This document shows positions 37,804 through 47,673 of a DNA stretch of 64,000 nt, piece after piece. A program made the position numbers and the translations under genes. The DNA comes from Chthoniobacter flavus Ellin428 (GTDB lineage: Bacteria; Verrucomicrobiota; Verrucomicrobiia; Chthoniobacterales; Chthoniobacteraceae), in assembly GCF_000173075.1 (NCBI RefSeq), contig NZ_ABVL01000002.1:545692-609691 (forward strand), written 5' to 3'. The notes beneath the pieces are model-generated. The model did no database searches. It saw only the letters and a program-made list of their open reading frames with translations, and was not told the DNA's origin. Each line of letters starts with the position of its first letter. The first letter of the stretch is position 1.

Positions 37804-37868
37804 GCCCCGGCACCAACGATATTCTAACGCAGCGTCCCGTCGTAACCCGTCATCTACGCCTTCGTCAC

Positions 37869-39241
37869 CTACACCTTCTCCGCTTCTTTCCCCACCCGCT
37901 TGAAATGCACCTGTCCCACGCGCCGGCCATCGGTCTGCGTGATGGTCACGTCGTAGTCTTCGATCTTCACCTGCTCGCCCTGTTTCGGCAGATGCCCGAG
38001 CAAATGCGTCACGTAACCGCCGATCGTGCTCACGTCCGGACTGTCCAATTCCAGCCCGGCGAGATCTTGCAATTCGTAGAGCCCCAATGAGCCCTCGACG
38101 GTAAATTCATCCGCATTGAGCCGGCGAAACTCCGGCTTCTCCGCGTCGAATTCATCCTGAATCTCACCGACCAATTCCTCGAGCACGTTGTCCAACGTGA
38201 CGATGCCTGTAGTGCCGCCAAATTCATCGACGACCAGCGCGAGGTGCGCGTGCTTGCCGAGAAAGAAGGTGAGCAGCTTTTCCAGCGACATCATCTCCGG
38301 CACCGGCAAAAGGTCGCGCTTGATGGTGTGCAGGTCGCGGTTCTGGGAATTCAGCAACTTGAGCACATCCTTGATGTGCACCAGGCCGATGGTGTGATCG
38401 AGATGCCCTTCGCACAGCGGAAACCGCGTGTGTCGCGACTCGAGCGCCCGCTGGATATTCTCCTCAAATGTGTCCTCGGTATTCAGAAACACCACCTTGC
38501 CGCGCGGCGTGGTGATGTCGCGCACCACGCGGTCGCGCATGTCGAGGGCATTGATGAGGATCTCCTTGCCCAGCGGCGTCACTTCCTCCTGCTCGGCGCT
38601 CTGCGAGAGAATGACGCGCAATTCCTCCTCGCTGTGCGCGAGTTCATGTTCGCTGGCCGGGGTGATGTGCAGCCAGCGGCGCAGGATGATGCTCGAACCC
38701 TGGTTGAGCAGCCAGATCGCTGGGCGGAACAGCGTGGAAAAGAAATCCAGCGGCCCGGACCAGCTTCAGCGCCATGCCCAGCGGATCGCGGATGGCGATG
38801 TACTTCGGCGCGAGTTCACCGAAGAGAATGTGGAAAAAGGTGATGATGAAAAAGCCGATGCCCACGGCCCAGGCCATCGATGACCCGATGCGACTCGATG
38901 CCGAGGCGAAAGAACAGCGGCTGCAGGAGGCGGGTAAAATAATCCTCACCCAGCCAGCCGAGCGCCAGAGCTGGCCAGCGTCACGCCAAATTGCGTGGCC
39001 GAAAGATACGCATCGAGGTGCGCGAAGCACGTACTTGGCCCGCACGGCTTTTGCATTCCCCTCCTCCACCAGCGGGTCGAGCTGGCTGCTCCCGCACCTT
39101 GACCAGCGCGAATTCCGTGGCCACGAAAAACCCGTTGAGCACGACGATCGAAAGAATGCCGAGCAGCTTGCCGGCGATAAGGTCCGGGCTGTCCCAATCG
39201 GTGGCAATGGCTCCGGCATCAGCGAAAAAGGCGGGAGTCAT
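37869..39241 (-). CDS. CNNM/CBS-pair/CorC_HlyC transporter-like protein, frame broken five times as read
   Basis: HlyC/CorC family. Reading from ATG 39241 the pieces are: [16 protein letters not shown] with TM1 ([23 protein letters not shown]), then [109 protein letters not shown] and finally two CBS domains and the CorC_HlyC domain, which end at 37869. Single extra bases near 39089-39094, 39019-39024, 38965-38970, 38881-38887 and 38751-38757 split it. Removing five bases gives exactly 456 codons, a normal family length, so it is one gene. The family is linked to magnesium/cobalt efflux or regulation. Confidence 0.85.
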
Positions 39242-39282
39242 GGGGAAAAGAAACGAGCCGCCAGCGGTTGGCCGGCGGCTCG
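39242..39282 (-). terminator. Terminator after rpsN
   Basis: On the minus strand CGAGCCGCC (39274-39282, as complement) pairs with GGCGGCTCG (complement of 39254-39262) and is followed by TTTCTTTTCCCC. It lies between the stop of rpsN at 39305 and the start of the next gene at 39241. Confidence 0.7.
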
Positions 39283-39304
39283 AAGCAAAGTCGTAAAGAG
39301 CAGC

Positions 39305-39574
39305 TTACCAGCTCGACTTCGTGACGCCGGGGATCAGGCCGTGCGAGGCGAGTTCACGGAAGGCGATACGCGAGAGCTTGAAGCGGCCGATGTAGCCACG
39401 CTTGCGGCCGCTCGCCTGGCAGCGGCGGCTCATCCGCACCGGGCTTGCATTGCGCGGAAGCTGCGAAAGGCCGACGTAGTCGCCCTTCGCCTTCAGTTCG
39501 GCGCGCAGGGCGGCATACTTCGCGACAGTCGCGGCTTTGCGTTTTTCACGTTCGATCCAGCAGGTTTTGGCCAT
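39305..39574 (-). CDS. rpsN: Ribosomal protein S14, zinc-free type
   Basis: 89 aa from ATG 39574 (MAKTCWIEREKRKAA); the upstream part of the open frame is not coding. S14 is recognised by LPRNASPVRMSRRCQASGRKRGYIGRFKLSR and the C terminus LASHGLIPGVTKSSW. The CxxC zinc pairs of the short zinc form are absent (single Cys at positions 5 and about 55), so this is the zinc-independent (C-) paralogue type. It is part of the 30S head. It is placed away from the S10/spc ribosomal cluster, which suggests a stand-alone copy. Confidence 0.95.
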   Translation of the reverse strand: MAKTCWIEREKRKAATVAKYAALRAELKAKGDYVGLSQLPRNASPVRMSRRCQASGRKRGYIGRFKLSRIAFRELASHGLIPGVTKSSW

Positions 39575-39690
39575 AAAAAAGGTAAATTGGGAGCGCGGAA
39601 AATAACGGCCCTTTCGAGGATTGCAAATACTTTTTACTCTAACAACTCCTTCCCCCATCGGGCTCTACTGGAGAGTAACCCCTCCCCGGA

Positions 39691-41217
39691 ATGCCCGCAA
39701 TCCCCATTGAACAGGCTTTTCAGGTCGCTGCTGTCCTGCAGCAGGCCGGCCGTCTCACAGAGGCGGAGACCACTTATCGGCAGATTCTGACCGCCGCCCC
39801 CCATTTCCTGCGGGCCTGGGTTGCCTTGGGGAGCACCCTTTCGGCCATGGGGCGCTGGCCCGAAGCGATCAAGGTGCTGGAACGGACGCTGACGCTCGAT
39901 CCCAACCGGCCCGAAATCCACTTCAACCTGGGGAACAACCATGCCAAAAGCGGCCAGTGGGAACCGGCCATCGCCAGTTTTCGGAAGGCCCTGGTCCTGC
40001 GACCCAATTGCGCGCAGACCTGCACGAATCTCGCGGGGGTTCTCCTGGAGCAGGATCGACTGGACGAGGCCATCGCCCACTTTCAGCGCGCCCTCACGCT
40101 CCATCCCGCCGCCGAGATGCACTACAATCTGGGCGTGGCCTATACGCGGGCGGCCCGCGGGGAGGAGGCCATCGCCTGCTTTCGACGCGCCCTCGCTCTC
40201 CGGCCGGATTATGCCAATGCCCATTGGGCCCTGGCGCCGGAACTGATGCGGCGCGGTCACTACGAGGAAGGCTGGCGGGTCTACGCCCGCTATGGACATT
40301 GTCCGGACCCGGTCAGACCGCTGCGGAAATTTCCCGTGCCGCCATGGGATGGCTCCCGCATGGAGGGCGAAACGCTCCTGGTCCACGAAGAACAGGGATT
40401 CGGCGATGCCATCCAGTTTCTACGCTACCTGCCGCTCCTCCGCGAACGCTCCGGCGCAGCCAGGGTCCTCATCGAATGCCCGGCACCGTTGAGCCGGCTG
40501 ATCCAATCAAGTGCCCTCTGCCACGGGATGGTGATCGAACCGCGCGACGAACCGGACACCGCCCCGCCGGCCTGCGACCGGCACATCGCCTTTCTCGATC
40601 TCCCCTTTACGCTTGAGAAATGGGCACCACTTTCGACGTCTCAACCCTATCTGCAGGCCCCGGCCGCATCACGCGAGGCATGGGGCGAACGTCTCGGCGT
40701 CCGTGCTGCAGCCGGGTTCAGTGAACCCAGCCCCACCCGCCGCTGGCGCGTGGGTCTGGCGTGGGCGGGCAACCCGCGGCAACTCAACAATTCCCGCCGC
40801 TCGCTGCCACCGGAAAAGCTGCTCCCGCTCTTTCAAACGCCGAATGTGGACTTCTATTCCCTGCAAGTCCGGCCCGCAGCCGGAACACCGCTGCAGTTGC
40901 GTCAGGCCGGCCTCATCGACCTGACGGAATCGATCGGCGACTTCGCCGATACCGCCGGCTTGATGGAACAGCTCGATCTCGTCATCACGGTCGATACTTC
41001 CGTCGCCCATCTCGCCGGTGCGCTGGGTCGCCCCGTGTGGACGCTGCTGTCGTTCGTCCCGGACTGGCGCTGGGGTCTCGAAGGCGAGGACAGCCCGTGG
41101 TACTCGAATATGCGGCTCTTCCGGCAACCGGCTCTCGGCGATTGGGATGCGGTGATCCGTCGGGTGAGCGAGGAACTATCGGCACTGGTCGCCGGAATAA
41201 CGCAGTACACTTCTTAA
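39691..41217 (+). CDS. TPR protein with GT9/heptosyltransferase-like C-terminal domain
   Basis: 508 aa. Residues 5-215 are about six tetratricopeptide repeats (NLGNNHAKSGQWEPAIASFRKAL, NLGVAYTRAARGEEAIACFRRAL). Residues about 235-500 look like a GT-B fold with GT9 features: HEEQGFGDAIQFLRYLPLL (the loop that precedes substrate), VGLAWAGNP and the C-terminal VDTSVAHLAGALGRPVWTLL, which matches ADP-heptose:LPS heptosyltransferases. This group is common in Planctomycetes/Verrucomicrobia; the sugar and acceptor are unknown. It is followed immediately by the family D repeat. Confidence 0.82.
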   Translation: MPAIPIEQAFQVAAVLQQAGRLTEAETTYRQILTAAPHFLRAWVALGSTLSAMGRWPEAIKVLERTLTLDPNRPEIHFNLGNNHAKSGQWEPAIASFRKALVLRPNCAQTCTNLAGVLLEQDRLDEAIAHFQRALTLHPAAEMHYNLGVAYTRAARGEEAIACFRRALALRPDYANAHWALAPELMRRGHYEEGWRVYARYGHCPDPVRPLRKFPVPPWDGSRMEGETLLVHEEQGFGDAIQFLRYLPLLRERSGAARVLIECPAPLSRLIQSSALCHGMVIEPRDEPDTAPPACDRHIAFLDLPFTLEKWAPLSTSQPYLQAPAASREAWGERLGVRAAAGFSEPSPTRRWRVGLAWAGNPRQLNNSRRSLPPEKLLPLFQTPNVDFYSLQVRPAAGTPLQLRQAGLIDLTESIGDFADTAGLMEQLDLVITVDTSVAHLAGALGRPVWTLLSFVPDWRWGLEGEDSPWYSNMRLFRQPALGDWDAVIRRVSEELSALVAGITQYTS

Positions 41218-41300
41218 TCTTACTCTTAATCCTAATCTTAATCTTCAGCCCCCGCCCAAAGGAAAGAGATTAAGATTAAGATTAGGAGCAAGAATAAGAT
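41213..41300. repeat. Short-word inverted repeat, family D (CTTAATC)
   Basis: Left arm 41213-41246 (tandem CTTAATC/TAATCTT words) and right arm 41266-41300 (GATTAAGATTAAGATTAGG...). The arms are complementary for about 30 bp. It overlaps the stop region of the TPR glycosyltransferase gene and ends 9 bp before the stop of the converging sugar kinase gene. Confidence 0.85.
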
Positions 41301-41309
41301 CAGGAATAT

Positions 41310-42314
41310 CTACCGCTGCACCCGCCCACCCCCGGCCCCAGCCGCCAGCGCCTCGATCTCCGCGAGACTCACCAGATTGTAATCTCCCGGCACGGTGTGC
41401 TTCAGCGTGCTCGCCGCCACGGCGAAATCGATCGCTTTCTGCGCTCCATCTCCGCGCAGCAGGGCAAAGATCAGCGCCCCGGAAAAGCTATCCCCCGCCC
41501 CCACGCGATCGACGACCGAGATTTCATGACGCGGCGAGAAGTACGACTGCCCTTCGTGAAAGAACATCGCGCCCCAACTGGTCGCGTTGGCCGTGGCTCC
41601 CTGTCGCTGGGTCAGCGCCACGCTCTCAAACCCAAACTTCTCGCAAAGCTGCCGCGCCGTTTCAGTTCCGCGCGGCCCCTCGCCCGCCGCCACATCGATG
41701 CCGAAGACCGACTGCGCCTCTTCGATGCTCGTGACGCAAAGATGCACGCCTTTCATCAACGGCGAGAGCACTTCGCCGGCCTGCTCAGGATTCTCCCAGA
41801 GCTTGGCGCGGTAGTTGAGATCGAAGCTCACGGCCAGCCCCATGCGCCGGGCCGCGGCGATCGCTTCCCCTGTCACTTTCGCCGCGGAAACCGAGAGCGC
41901 CGGGGTAATGCCCGACCAATGAAACCACTTCGCTCCCGCGAAGATTTTGTCCCAAGGAAATTCCCCGGGCTGCGCTTCCGCGATGGCACTATGCGCGCGG
42001 TCGTAAATGACCTTCCCCGCCCGCTGGCTGGCGCCTTGTTCGAGAAAATAAATGCCGATCCGATTCCCCGCACGAACGATGAAATTCGTGTCCACGCCGT
42101 AGCCGCGCAGTTCGTTGATCGCCCGCTGCGCCACATCATTCGCCGGCAAGCGCGTGACGTAGCCCGCGCTGCCGCCGAGCTGCGCAATCATCACCGCCAC
42201 ATTGGCTTCGGCCCCACCGAGGGTGATCTCGAAATGAGGGGCCTGCACCAGGCGCAAGTGCCCGGGGGATGTGAGGCGAAGCATGATTTCGCCAAAGGTG
42301 ACGACGTCTGGCAT
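41310..42314 (-). CDS. kdgK: PfkB-family sugar kinase, 2-keto-3-deoxygluconate kinase-like
   Basis: 334 aa from ATG 42314 (MPDVVTFGEIMLRLTSPG); longer starts run into the family E repeat. Ribokinase/PfkB signatures are GGAEANVAVMIAQLGG near the N terminus and DRVGAGDSFSGALIFALLRG near the C terminus, with the catalytic Asp in GAGDSF. KdgK-like proteins carry the N-terminal GEIMLRL and the AEANVA box. It would phosphorylate 2-keto-3-deoxy-gluconate or a similar keto-sugar. No sugar-catabolic partner lies beside it, so substrate assignment is by sequence only. Confidence 0.8.
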   Translation of the reverse strand: MPDVVTFGEIMLRLTSPGHLRLVQAPHFEITLGGAEANVAVMIAQLGGSAGYVTRLPANDVAQRAINELRGYGVDTNFIVRAGNRIGIYFLEQGASQRAGKVIYDRAHSAIAEAQPGEFPWDKIFAGAKWFHWSGITPALSVSAAKVTGEAIAAARRMGLAVSFDLNYRAKLWENPEQAGEVLSPLMKGVHLCVTSIEEAQSVFGIDVAAGEGPRGTETARQLCEKFGFESVALTQRQGATANATSWGAMFFHEGQSYFSPRHEISVVDRVGAGDSFSGALIFALLRGDGAQKAIDFAVAASTLKHTVPGDYNLVSLAEIEALAAGAGGGRVQR

Positions 42315-42372
42315 TGTGCCGCGAAGGATGCGCAAACGCCCGCCGCAAGAAAAGTGCGAAAAGGGCAGTCGT

Positions 42373-42546
42373 GATGGCCGCAAAAAGGCACAAAAGGGAT
42401 GAGATCCGGGATAGTTGGCCCGCGAATCACGCGAATGGTGCGAATCAAGCAAATGAGAGATTTCCCATTCGAGTCATTCGCGTGATTCGCGGGCATTTTT
42501 CCCGAGACCTCTTCCCTTTTGTGCCTTTTGCGCCTTTTTGCGGCCA
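42373..42546. repeat. Long inverted repeat, family E (GCGAATCAC words)
   Basis: Left arm 42373-42444 and right arm 42469-42546 are nearly complementary for about 70 bp. The words include GCAAAAAGGCACAAAAGGGA and tandem GCGAATCAC/GCGAATGGT 9-mers. It is the longest hairpin in the window and sits in the spacer between the divergent sugar kinase and the DUF2339 gene. Confidence 0.88.
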
Positions 42547-42671
42547 TCTTCCGGCACCATCGAAAATACCAAGGGTGGCCATTGAGTTTATCGATTTAGA
42601 AAATCGGCCTCCCTGGGTTAGATTCGCGGCGCGTTATGAGTGCGCTCAAATAACTGCGGAATCTTCTTACT

Positions 42672-45671
42672 GTGACTGGACTGCTCTTCTTTGTCTTCAT
42701 TGGCCTGCTCATTGCCCTCGCGCGGCTTTACTCGCGGGTGCACGAATCCGAAACGCGTATCGCCGATCTGCTGCAGCGGCTGCACAAGGTCGAAGGCCAG
42801 CTTCGCCCTCCTGCCACACCTCCATCGGAGGTGCCCAAGGCGGCAGCTCCGGCTCCAGTTTCCACACCCGTCCCCCAAACCCCGGCGCCTTCGCCCGCGG
42901 CGACACCACCGCCGTTGCCCTCAGTTCCGGTTGCGACTCACCAGCCTCAGCCCCTGCTGCCCAAGCCGATCATGGAGCCGTGGCCCACGCTGGCCTCCGT
43001 CAGTGCCATCAAGACGGATCATGAAAAGCCTCAGCCAAAGGAAGAGGCTCCGCTGCTCCCGGGCTTGACGCTCGAAGCCTTCATGGGGGTGAAGCTCTTT
43101 GCCTGGCTCGGCGGCCTGGCGCTGTTTCTCGGCATCGTCTTCTTCATCCGCTATTCCTTCGAACACAACCTCATCACGCCGCAGATGCGCATCGCCATCG
43201 GCGCGATCACCGGACTGGGCCTGATCGCCGGCGGCCTGCGCACACCGCGGCCGAAATATGCCGTGACCGCCCAGACCCTGTGCGCCACAGGCATCGTCAC
43301 ACTCTACAGCGTCACCTTCGGCTCGTATTCCTTCTACCACTTCATCGGCAACCTCCCGGCCTTCGCGATCATGGCCGCCATCACCACTGCGGCCTTCCTG
43401 CTCGCGGTACGAATGAATGCCCAGGTCGTCGCCGTGCTCGGACTGCTTGGCGGTTTTCTCACGCCCGTCGTACTCTCCACCGGGCAGGATAATCCCGTAG
43501 GTCTCTTCAGCTATCTCGCGGCCCTTGATCTCGGACTCGTGGCCGTGGCGCTGCGTCAGCGCTGGCATTACCTCGTGACGCTGGCCGCTGGGATGACTGG
43601 CCTCACGCAATTGGCCTGGCTGGGCGGCTTCTTCGCGGCCAGCAAAGTCGCCACCGGCACCACCATCTTCCTCGGTTTCGAAGCGCTGTTTCTCTTGCCC
43701 TTCTGGCTGTGCCATCGCCAGGAAACGAAGGAGGGCTGGACCGCTGCCGGCTCGGCCATCAGCGCGGTCGCTGCGCTCATTTTCGCCGGGCATCTGCTGA
43801 CTTTCCCCACGCTCGGTGAAAGACCGTGGATCTGCCTTTCCATTCTTCTGGCCGCGGACGCCGGGCTCGCGGTGTGGCCGCTGCGCAATTCAACACGCAT
43901 GGGCGGATCATTCCTCGGCGGCGCCGCCGCGTTTTTCATCATCAGCGCCTGGAACCTGCGTTACCTCAACGCCCCGCTGCTCAACTGGGGACTTGGTTAC
44001 ATCCTCGTCTTCGCCGCGTTCCATACGGTCCTGCCGCTGGTCGTGCGGAAGCTGCGGCCCACGAGCAGGACGCCGGGTTGGGTGCAGATCTTTCCGCTCC
44101 TCGCCCTCGCGCTCCTGCTTTGGCCGGCCTTCCACATCGGCGAATCATTCGCGCTGTGGTTTGTGGTGTTGCTCATCGACCTCGCGGTCATCGCACTCGC
44201 CCTGCTGACCGCTTCGCTGCTCGGACTCGTCGGTGCGCTCGTCTTCACGCTGATCGCCGCCGGCCTGTGGCTGTTGCAGACGCCGGTGGAGAATCCGCAA
44301 CTGGGCGGCCTGCTGACCGTCATCGCCGGATTCGCCGCGCTCTTCTGCGGCGCGAGTGTCTTCCTGCAAGGACGTCTTCGCGCGCAAATGCAGGCCGAGT
44401 CCGCGGACTCGCTGGAGGCCGATGCGCTGAACCATCTACCCGCAATCTCCGCCGCCCTGCCGTTTGTCCTGCTCATCTCCACGATGCTGCGGCTCAATCC
44501 GTCAAACCCCTCGCCGATTTTCGCCGTAGGCCTGTTGCTCGTCGGTGTGATCCTCGGGCTCACGCGTTGGAGCCGGACGGTCGCGCTGCCACCCGTCGCG
44601 CTCGTCTGCGCGATCCTGCTGGAATATTCCTGGCACGCGCAGACAACACTGCGTTTGGGCTGGATGCCGCTCGGCTGGAGCCTCGGTTTCTCCGCCGTGA
44701 TCTTCGGTTTTCCCTTTTTCTTCCAATCCCGGAAAGCCGCGCAAGCGACGCCGTGGGCGACCGCCGCGTTGGCGCCGGTGCTGAACTACCCACTCATCCA
44801 CAGCGTCGTCCAGAATACGTGGCCGCATTTCTGGCACGCCGCCGGCGGTCTCGTCCCAGCCGCGCTGGCCATTCCGCCACTCGCGGCCTGCGATTACCTG
44901 CGCCGCCGAATCCCCGCGGAGAATCCCGCGCGCCTCGCGATCCTGGCGTGGTTTGGCGGCGTCGCACTGCTCTTCATCACGCTCATTTTCCCGGTCCAAT
45001 TCGGCCAGGAAATGCTCACGCTCTCGTGGGCGCTGGAGGGCGCGGCGTTGCTCTGGCTGTTTCATCGGGTGCCGCATCCCGGCCTGCGCGTGGTCGGCTT
45101 TGGCTTGCTCTGCGTGGCCTTTGCGCGACTGGCGCTCAATCCCGCTGTCCTCGCCTATCACGAGCGGAGTGCCATCCCGGTTTGGAATTGGTATCTTTAT
45201 ACCTACGGCGTCGGTGCAGCCTGCTTCTTTGCCGCCGCGCGATTCACCGCAGCGCCGCGCGATCGCCTCTCCGCGATTTCCCTGCCGGCCGTTTTCTACA
45301 CCTGCGGCACGATTCTCCTCTTTCTCCTGCTTAACATCGAGATCGCCGATTACTTTTCCAACGGTCCCACCATCACCTTCGATTTCGAGGGCAACCTGGC
45401 GCGCGACATGACCTACTCCATCGCCTGGTCGCTCTTCGGCCTCGCGCTGTTGCTCGTGGGAATGCACCGGCAGGTGGCCGGCGTGCGTTACGCGGGCATC
45501 GGCCTGCTGGCGGTGACGCTCGCCAAACTCTTCCTGCACGACCTCGCCAGCCTCGATCAACTCTACCGCATTGGCGCGCTCATCGCCGTGGCGATCGTGC
45601 TCATCGGCGCGTCGTATCTCTACCAGCGGTTCTTCGCCGCAGAGGAGAAAGCGCCGCCGAAGGCTTCGTAA
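42672..45671 (+). CDS. DUF2339 family polytopic membrane protein
   Basis: 999 aa from GTG 42672. The N-terminus is one helix (LLFFVFIGLLIALARLY) and a short coiled coil, then a Pro/Ala-rich linker (about 45-110). From about residue 128 it is almost wholly membrane helices (roughly 25-28), with the DUF2339 hallmark VKLFAWLGGLALFLGIVFFIRYSFEHN and AVLGLLGGFLTPVVLSTGQDN. The function of DUF2339 is unknown; it is a large inner-membrane protein. It ends four bases before the mqnA stop (convergent). Confidence 0.85.
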   Translation: MTGLLFFVFIGLLIALARLYSRVHESETRIADLLQRLHKVEGQLRPPATPPSEVPKAAAPAPVSTPVPQTPAPSPAATPPPLPSVPVATHQPQPLLPKPIMEPWPTLASVSAIKTDHEKPQPKEEAPLLPGLTLEAFMGVKLFAWLGGLALFLGIVFFIRYSFEHNLITPQMRIAIGAITGLGLIAGGLRTPRPKYAVTAQTLCATGIVTLYSVTFGSYSFYHFIGNLPAFAIMAAITTAAFLLAVRMNAQVVAVLGLLGGFLTPVVLSTGQDNPVGLFSYLAALDLGLVAVALRQRWHYLVTLAAGMTGLTQLAWLGGFFAASKVATGTTIFLGFEALFLLPFWLCHRQETKEGWTAAGSAISAVAALIFAGHLLTFPTLGERPWICLSILLAADAGLAVWPLRNSTRMGGSFLGGAAAFFIISAWNLRYLNAPLLNWGLGYILVFAAFHTVLPLVVRKLRPTSRTPGWVQIFPLLALALLLWPAFHIGESFALWFVVLLIDLAVIALALLTASLLGLVGALVFTLIAAGLWLLQTPVENPQLGGLLTVIAGFAALFCGASVFLQGRLRAQMQAESADSLEADALNHLPAISAALPFVLLISTMLRLNPSNPSPIFAVGLLLVGVILGLTRWSRTVALPPVALVCAILLEYSWHAQTTLRLGWMPLGWSLGFSAVIFGFPFFFQSRKAAQATPWATAALAPVLNYPLIHSVVQNTWPHFWHAAGGLVPAALAIPPLAACDYLRRRIPAENPARLAILAWFGGVALLFITLIFPVQFGQEMLTLSWALEGAALLWLFHRVPHPGLRVVGFGLLCVAFARLALNPAVLAYHERSAIPVWNWYLYTYGVGAACFFAAARFTAAPRDRLSAISLPAVFYTCGTILLFLLLNIEIADYFSNGPTITFDFEGNLARDMTYSIAWSLFGLALLLVGMHRQVAGVRYAGIGLLAVTLAKLFLHDLASLDQLYRIGALIAVAIVLIGASYLYQRFFAAEEKAPPKAS

Positions 45672-45674
45672 ACC

Positions 45675-46454
45675 CTACGCAAAACGCAACGGCGTCTGCG
45701 CGTCGGTGATGAACCCATGCTTCGCCAGCAACTCGCGGTATTTCGCGATGCCCGCTTTCTCCGGCTCGCCGAGTTTGAAGCGGATGTGCTCCGTGAGATA
45801 GCGTCGCGTGAAGGCCGGATCGCGCGGCTCGGCCTCGATGATTTCATCGAGATGCGCCACGCCGTAGTCCTTGAGCGCGCGCAGGTCATCGGCGACTTCG
45901 GCAGCGTGCGGCAGGTCGGGGCGCATGAGCCACGGCGCGAAGACGAAAGGCAATCCCGTGCAACGTTTCCACTCCTCGCCGAGGTCGAGAATCTGGTAAC
46001 CGTCCTTGTCCTGCTGGCGGAATTCGATGGCCTGATTTCCGATGATCAACGCCGCATCCGCTTCCTTCGGAAAGGCGGACAACGGGAGCAACTCCGGCCG
46101 CACGCCGTGATATTCCCGCAGGAGCACCTGCAGCAAATGCACCGAGGTGAGCGACGCCGGATCGAGCGCCAGCCGACGCAATTCGGCGAGCGGCCCGCGA
46201 TGCGCGAGAAAGACGCTGTAGACCGCCCCAGCGCACGCGATGCCCACATCATTCGCCAGTGTGTAATGCGGCGTACGCAACGCTTCGAAAGTGGGCACGA
46301 GGGCCACGTCGAGTTGCCCCGCGACGAGACCGCGCGCGAGACCTGATGGGTGATCGAAAATCACCGGTCCCTCGTAGCCATGAATGAGCGGCTTGGAATT
46401 GAGATACTGAACGCAGCCGATCCGCAGACCAGCCAGGGCGGGATAGGACCTCAC
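45675..46454 (-). CDS. mqnA: Chorismate dehydratase (menaquinone, futalosine pathway)
   Basis: 259 aa from GTG 46454, which overlaps the mqnE stop (GTGA). MqnA_MqnD fold: LRIGCVQYLNSKPLIHG, GLVAGQLDVALVPTFEAL, ALIIGNQAIEFRQQ and LPFVFAPWLMRPD. It makes 3-enolpyruvyl-benzoate from chorismate, the first committed step of futalosine-dependent menaquinone synthesis. It follows mqnE in the same operon, which supports the call over MqnD. Confidence 0.88.
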   Translation of the reverse strand: MRSYPALAGLRIGCVQYLNSKPLIHGYEGPVIFDHPSGLARGLVAGQLDVALVPTFEALRTPHYTLANDVGIACAGAVYSVFLAHRGPLAELRRLALDPASLTSVHLLQVLLREYHGVRPELLPLSAFPKEADAALIIGNQAIEFRQQDKDGYQILDLGEEWKRCTGLPFVFAPWLMRPDLPHAAEVADDLRALKDYGVAHLDEIIEAEPRDPAFTRRYLTEHIRFKLGEPEKAGIAKYRELLAKHGFITDAQTPLRFA

Positions 46455-47606
46455 GCGACGGCCAATTCGGAATCCGCGGCGGCGGCCGGCTTTTCCCAAG
46501 TGGAATCGATGCGGCGATACCACGTGTCGCGCTGCATTGGCTCGCGGCCTGCCTCGCGAATGACCTTGTCCAGTGCCGCACAGGTCTGCTGCTGCGGAGT
46601 CGTCGCGCCGGCCATGTGGAAAATCTTCTCCTCCATGATCGTGCCGTGCAAATCATCCACGCCGTAGTTCAGCGCCTGCTGGGCCAAGGGCAGTCCCATG
46701 CTCACCCAATAGCCGGTGATGTGGTCAAAATTGTCGAGGTAGATGCGCGAGATGGCGAGCGTCTTGAGCTGCTCGAAGGCCGTCGCATGGCGGATCTTCG
46801 TCAGCACGGAATCCTTCCGCGCGCCCGACGCCTCGAAGGCAAACGGCACAAACCCGGTGAAACCGCCCGTTTCATCCTGCCAGGTGCGCAGGCGCCGCAA
46901 GTGATCCACCCGCTGCGCCGCCGTCTCGATATGCCCGTAGAGCATGGTGGACGTGCTGCGCATGCCCATCTGGTGCCACGTGCGATGCACCTCCCACCAT
47001 TCCTCGGCGTTTTCCTTGCCGCGGCAGACCTGGTCGCGCACCGATTGCTCGAAAATCTCCGCTCCGCCGCCAGTGATCGCACACAATCCCGCCTCGCGGA
47101 GCAGTTCCAGCGTCTCGCGGATGGGCTTCTTGAAGATGCGCGTGGCCAGATGCCGCACCTCCACCGCGGTGAAAGCCTTCACGAAGAACTTCGGGTCCAG
47201 CGCCCGCAGGCTGCGGACGAGCTCCAGATACCATTCCGGCGGCAGGGTCGGATGGAGCCCACCCACCATGTGAATCTCGGTAATGCCATTTTTCAGCCCC
47301 TCGCGCGCCTTTTCCACGATCTGCTCGATGCTCATCTCGAAGGCATGCGGCTCGCGCTTCTTCGCCCCGAAAGCACAAAACTGGCAGGAGAGGATGCAGA
47401 CGTTCGCGTAGTTGATGTACTGGTTATGGATGTAGGTGGCGATGTTGCCGTTCTTTCGCTCCCGGACGATGCTGGGCGATGACGCCCAGACCGTTAAGAT
47501 CATGCGTGGCGTAAAGCTGGAGCGCCTCGTCATCTGTGACCCGCTGGCCGGCGAGCACTTTGTCGTAAACAGGACGGAGTTCAGGCGAAATGAGTTTGGC
47601 GGACAT
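46451..47606 (-). CDS. mqnE: Aminodeoxyfutalosine synthase, radical SAM, frame broken once as read
   Basis: 384 aa after removing one extra base in the GGG at 47474-47476, where MSAKLISPELRPVYDKVL...THDLNGLGVIA joins SIVRERKNGNIATYIHN. The start is ATG 47606. The radical SAM CX3CX2C motif is CILSCQFCAF; MVGGLHPTLPPEWYLELVRSL and GGGAEIF are typical of MqnE. It adds an adenosyl radical to the MqnA product to form aminodeoxyfutalosine. The operon with mqnA (GTGA overlap) confirms the pathway. Downstream MqnB/C/D are not in the window. Confidence 0.87.
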
Positions 47607-47673
47607 GAAAGTGGTTCCCAAGTAGTTACGTGTGCCGGGCAGGGAGCGCAAGCGGAAGGGGAAACAGCTAAAG

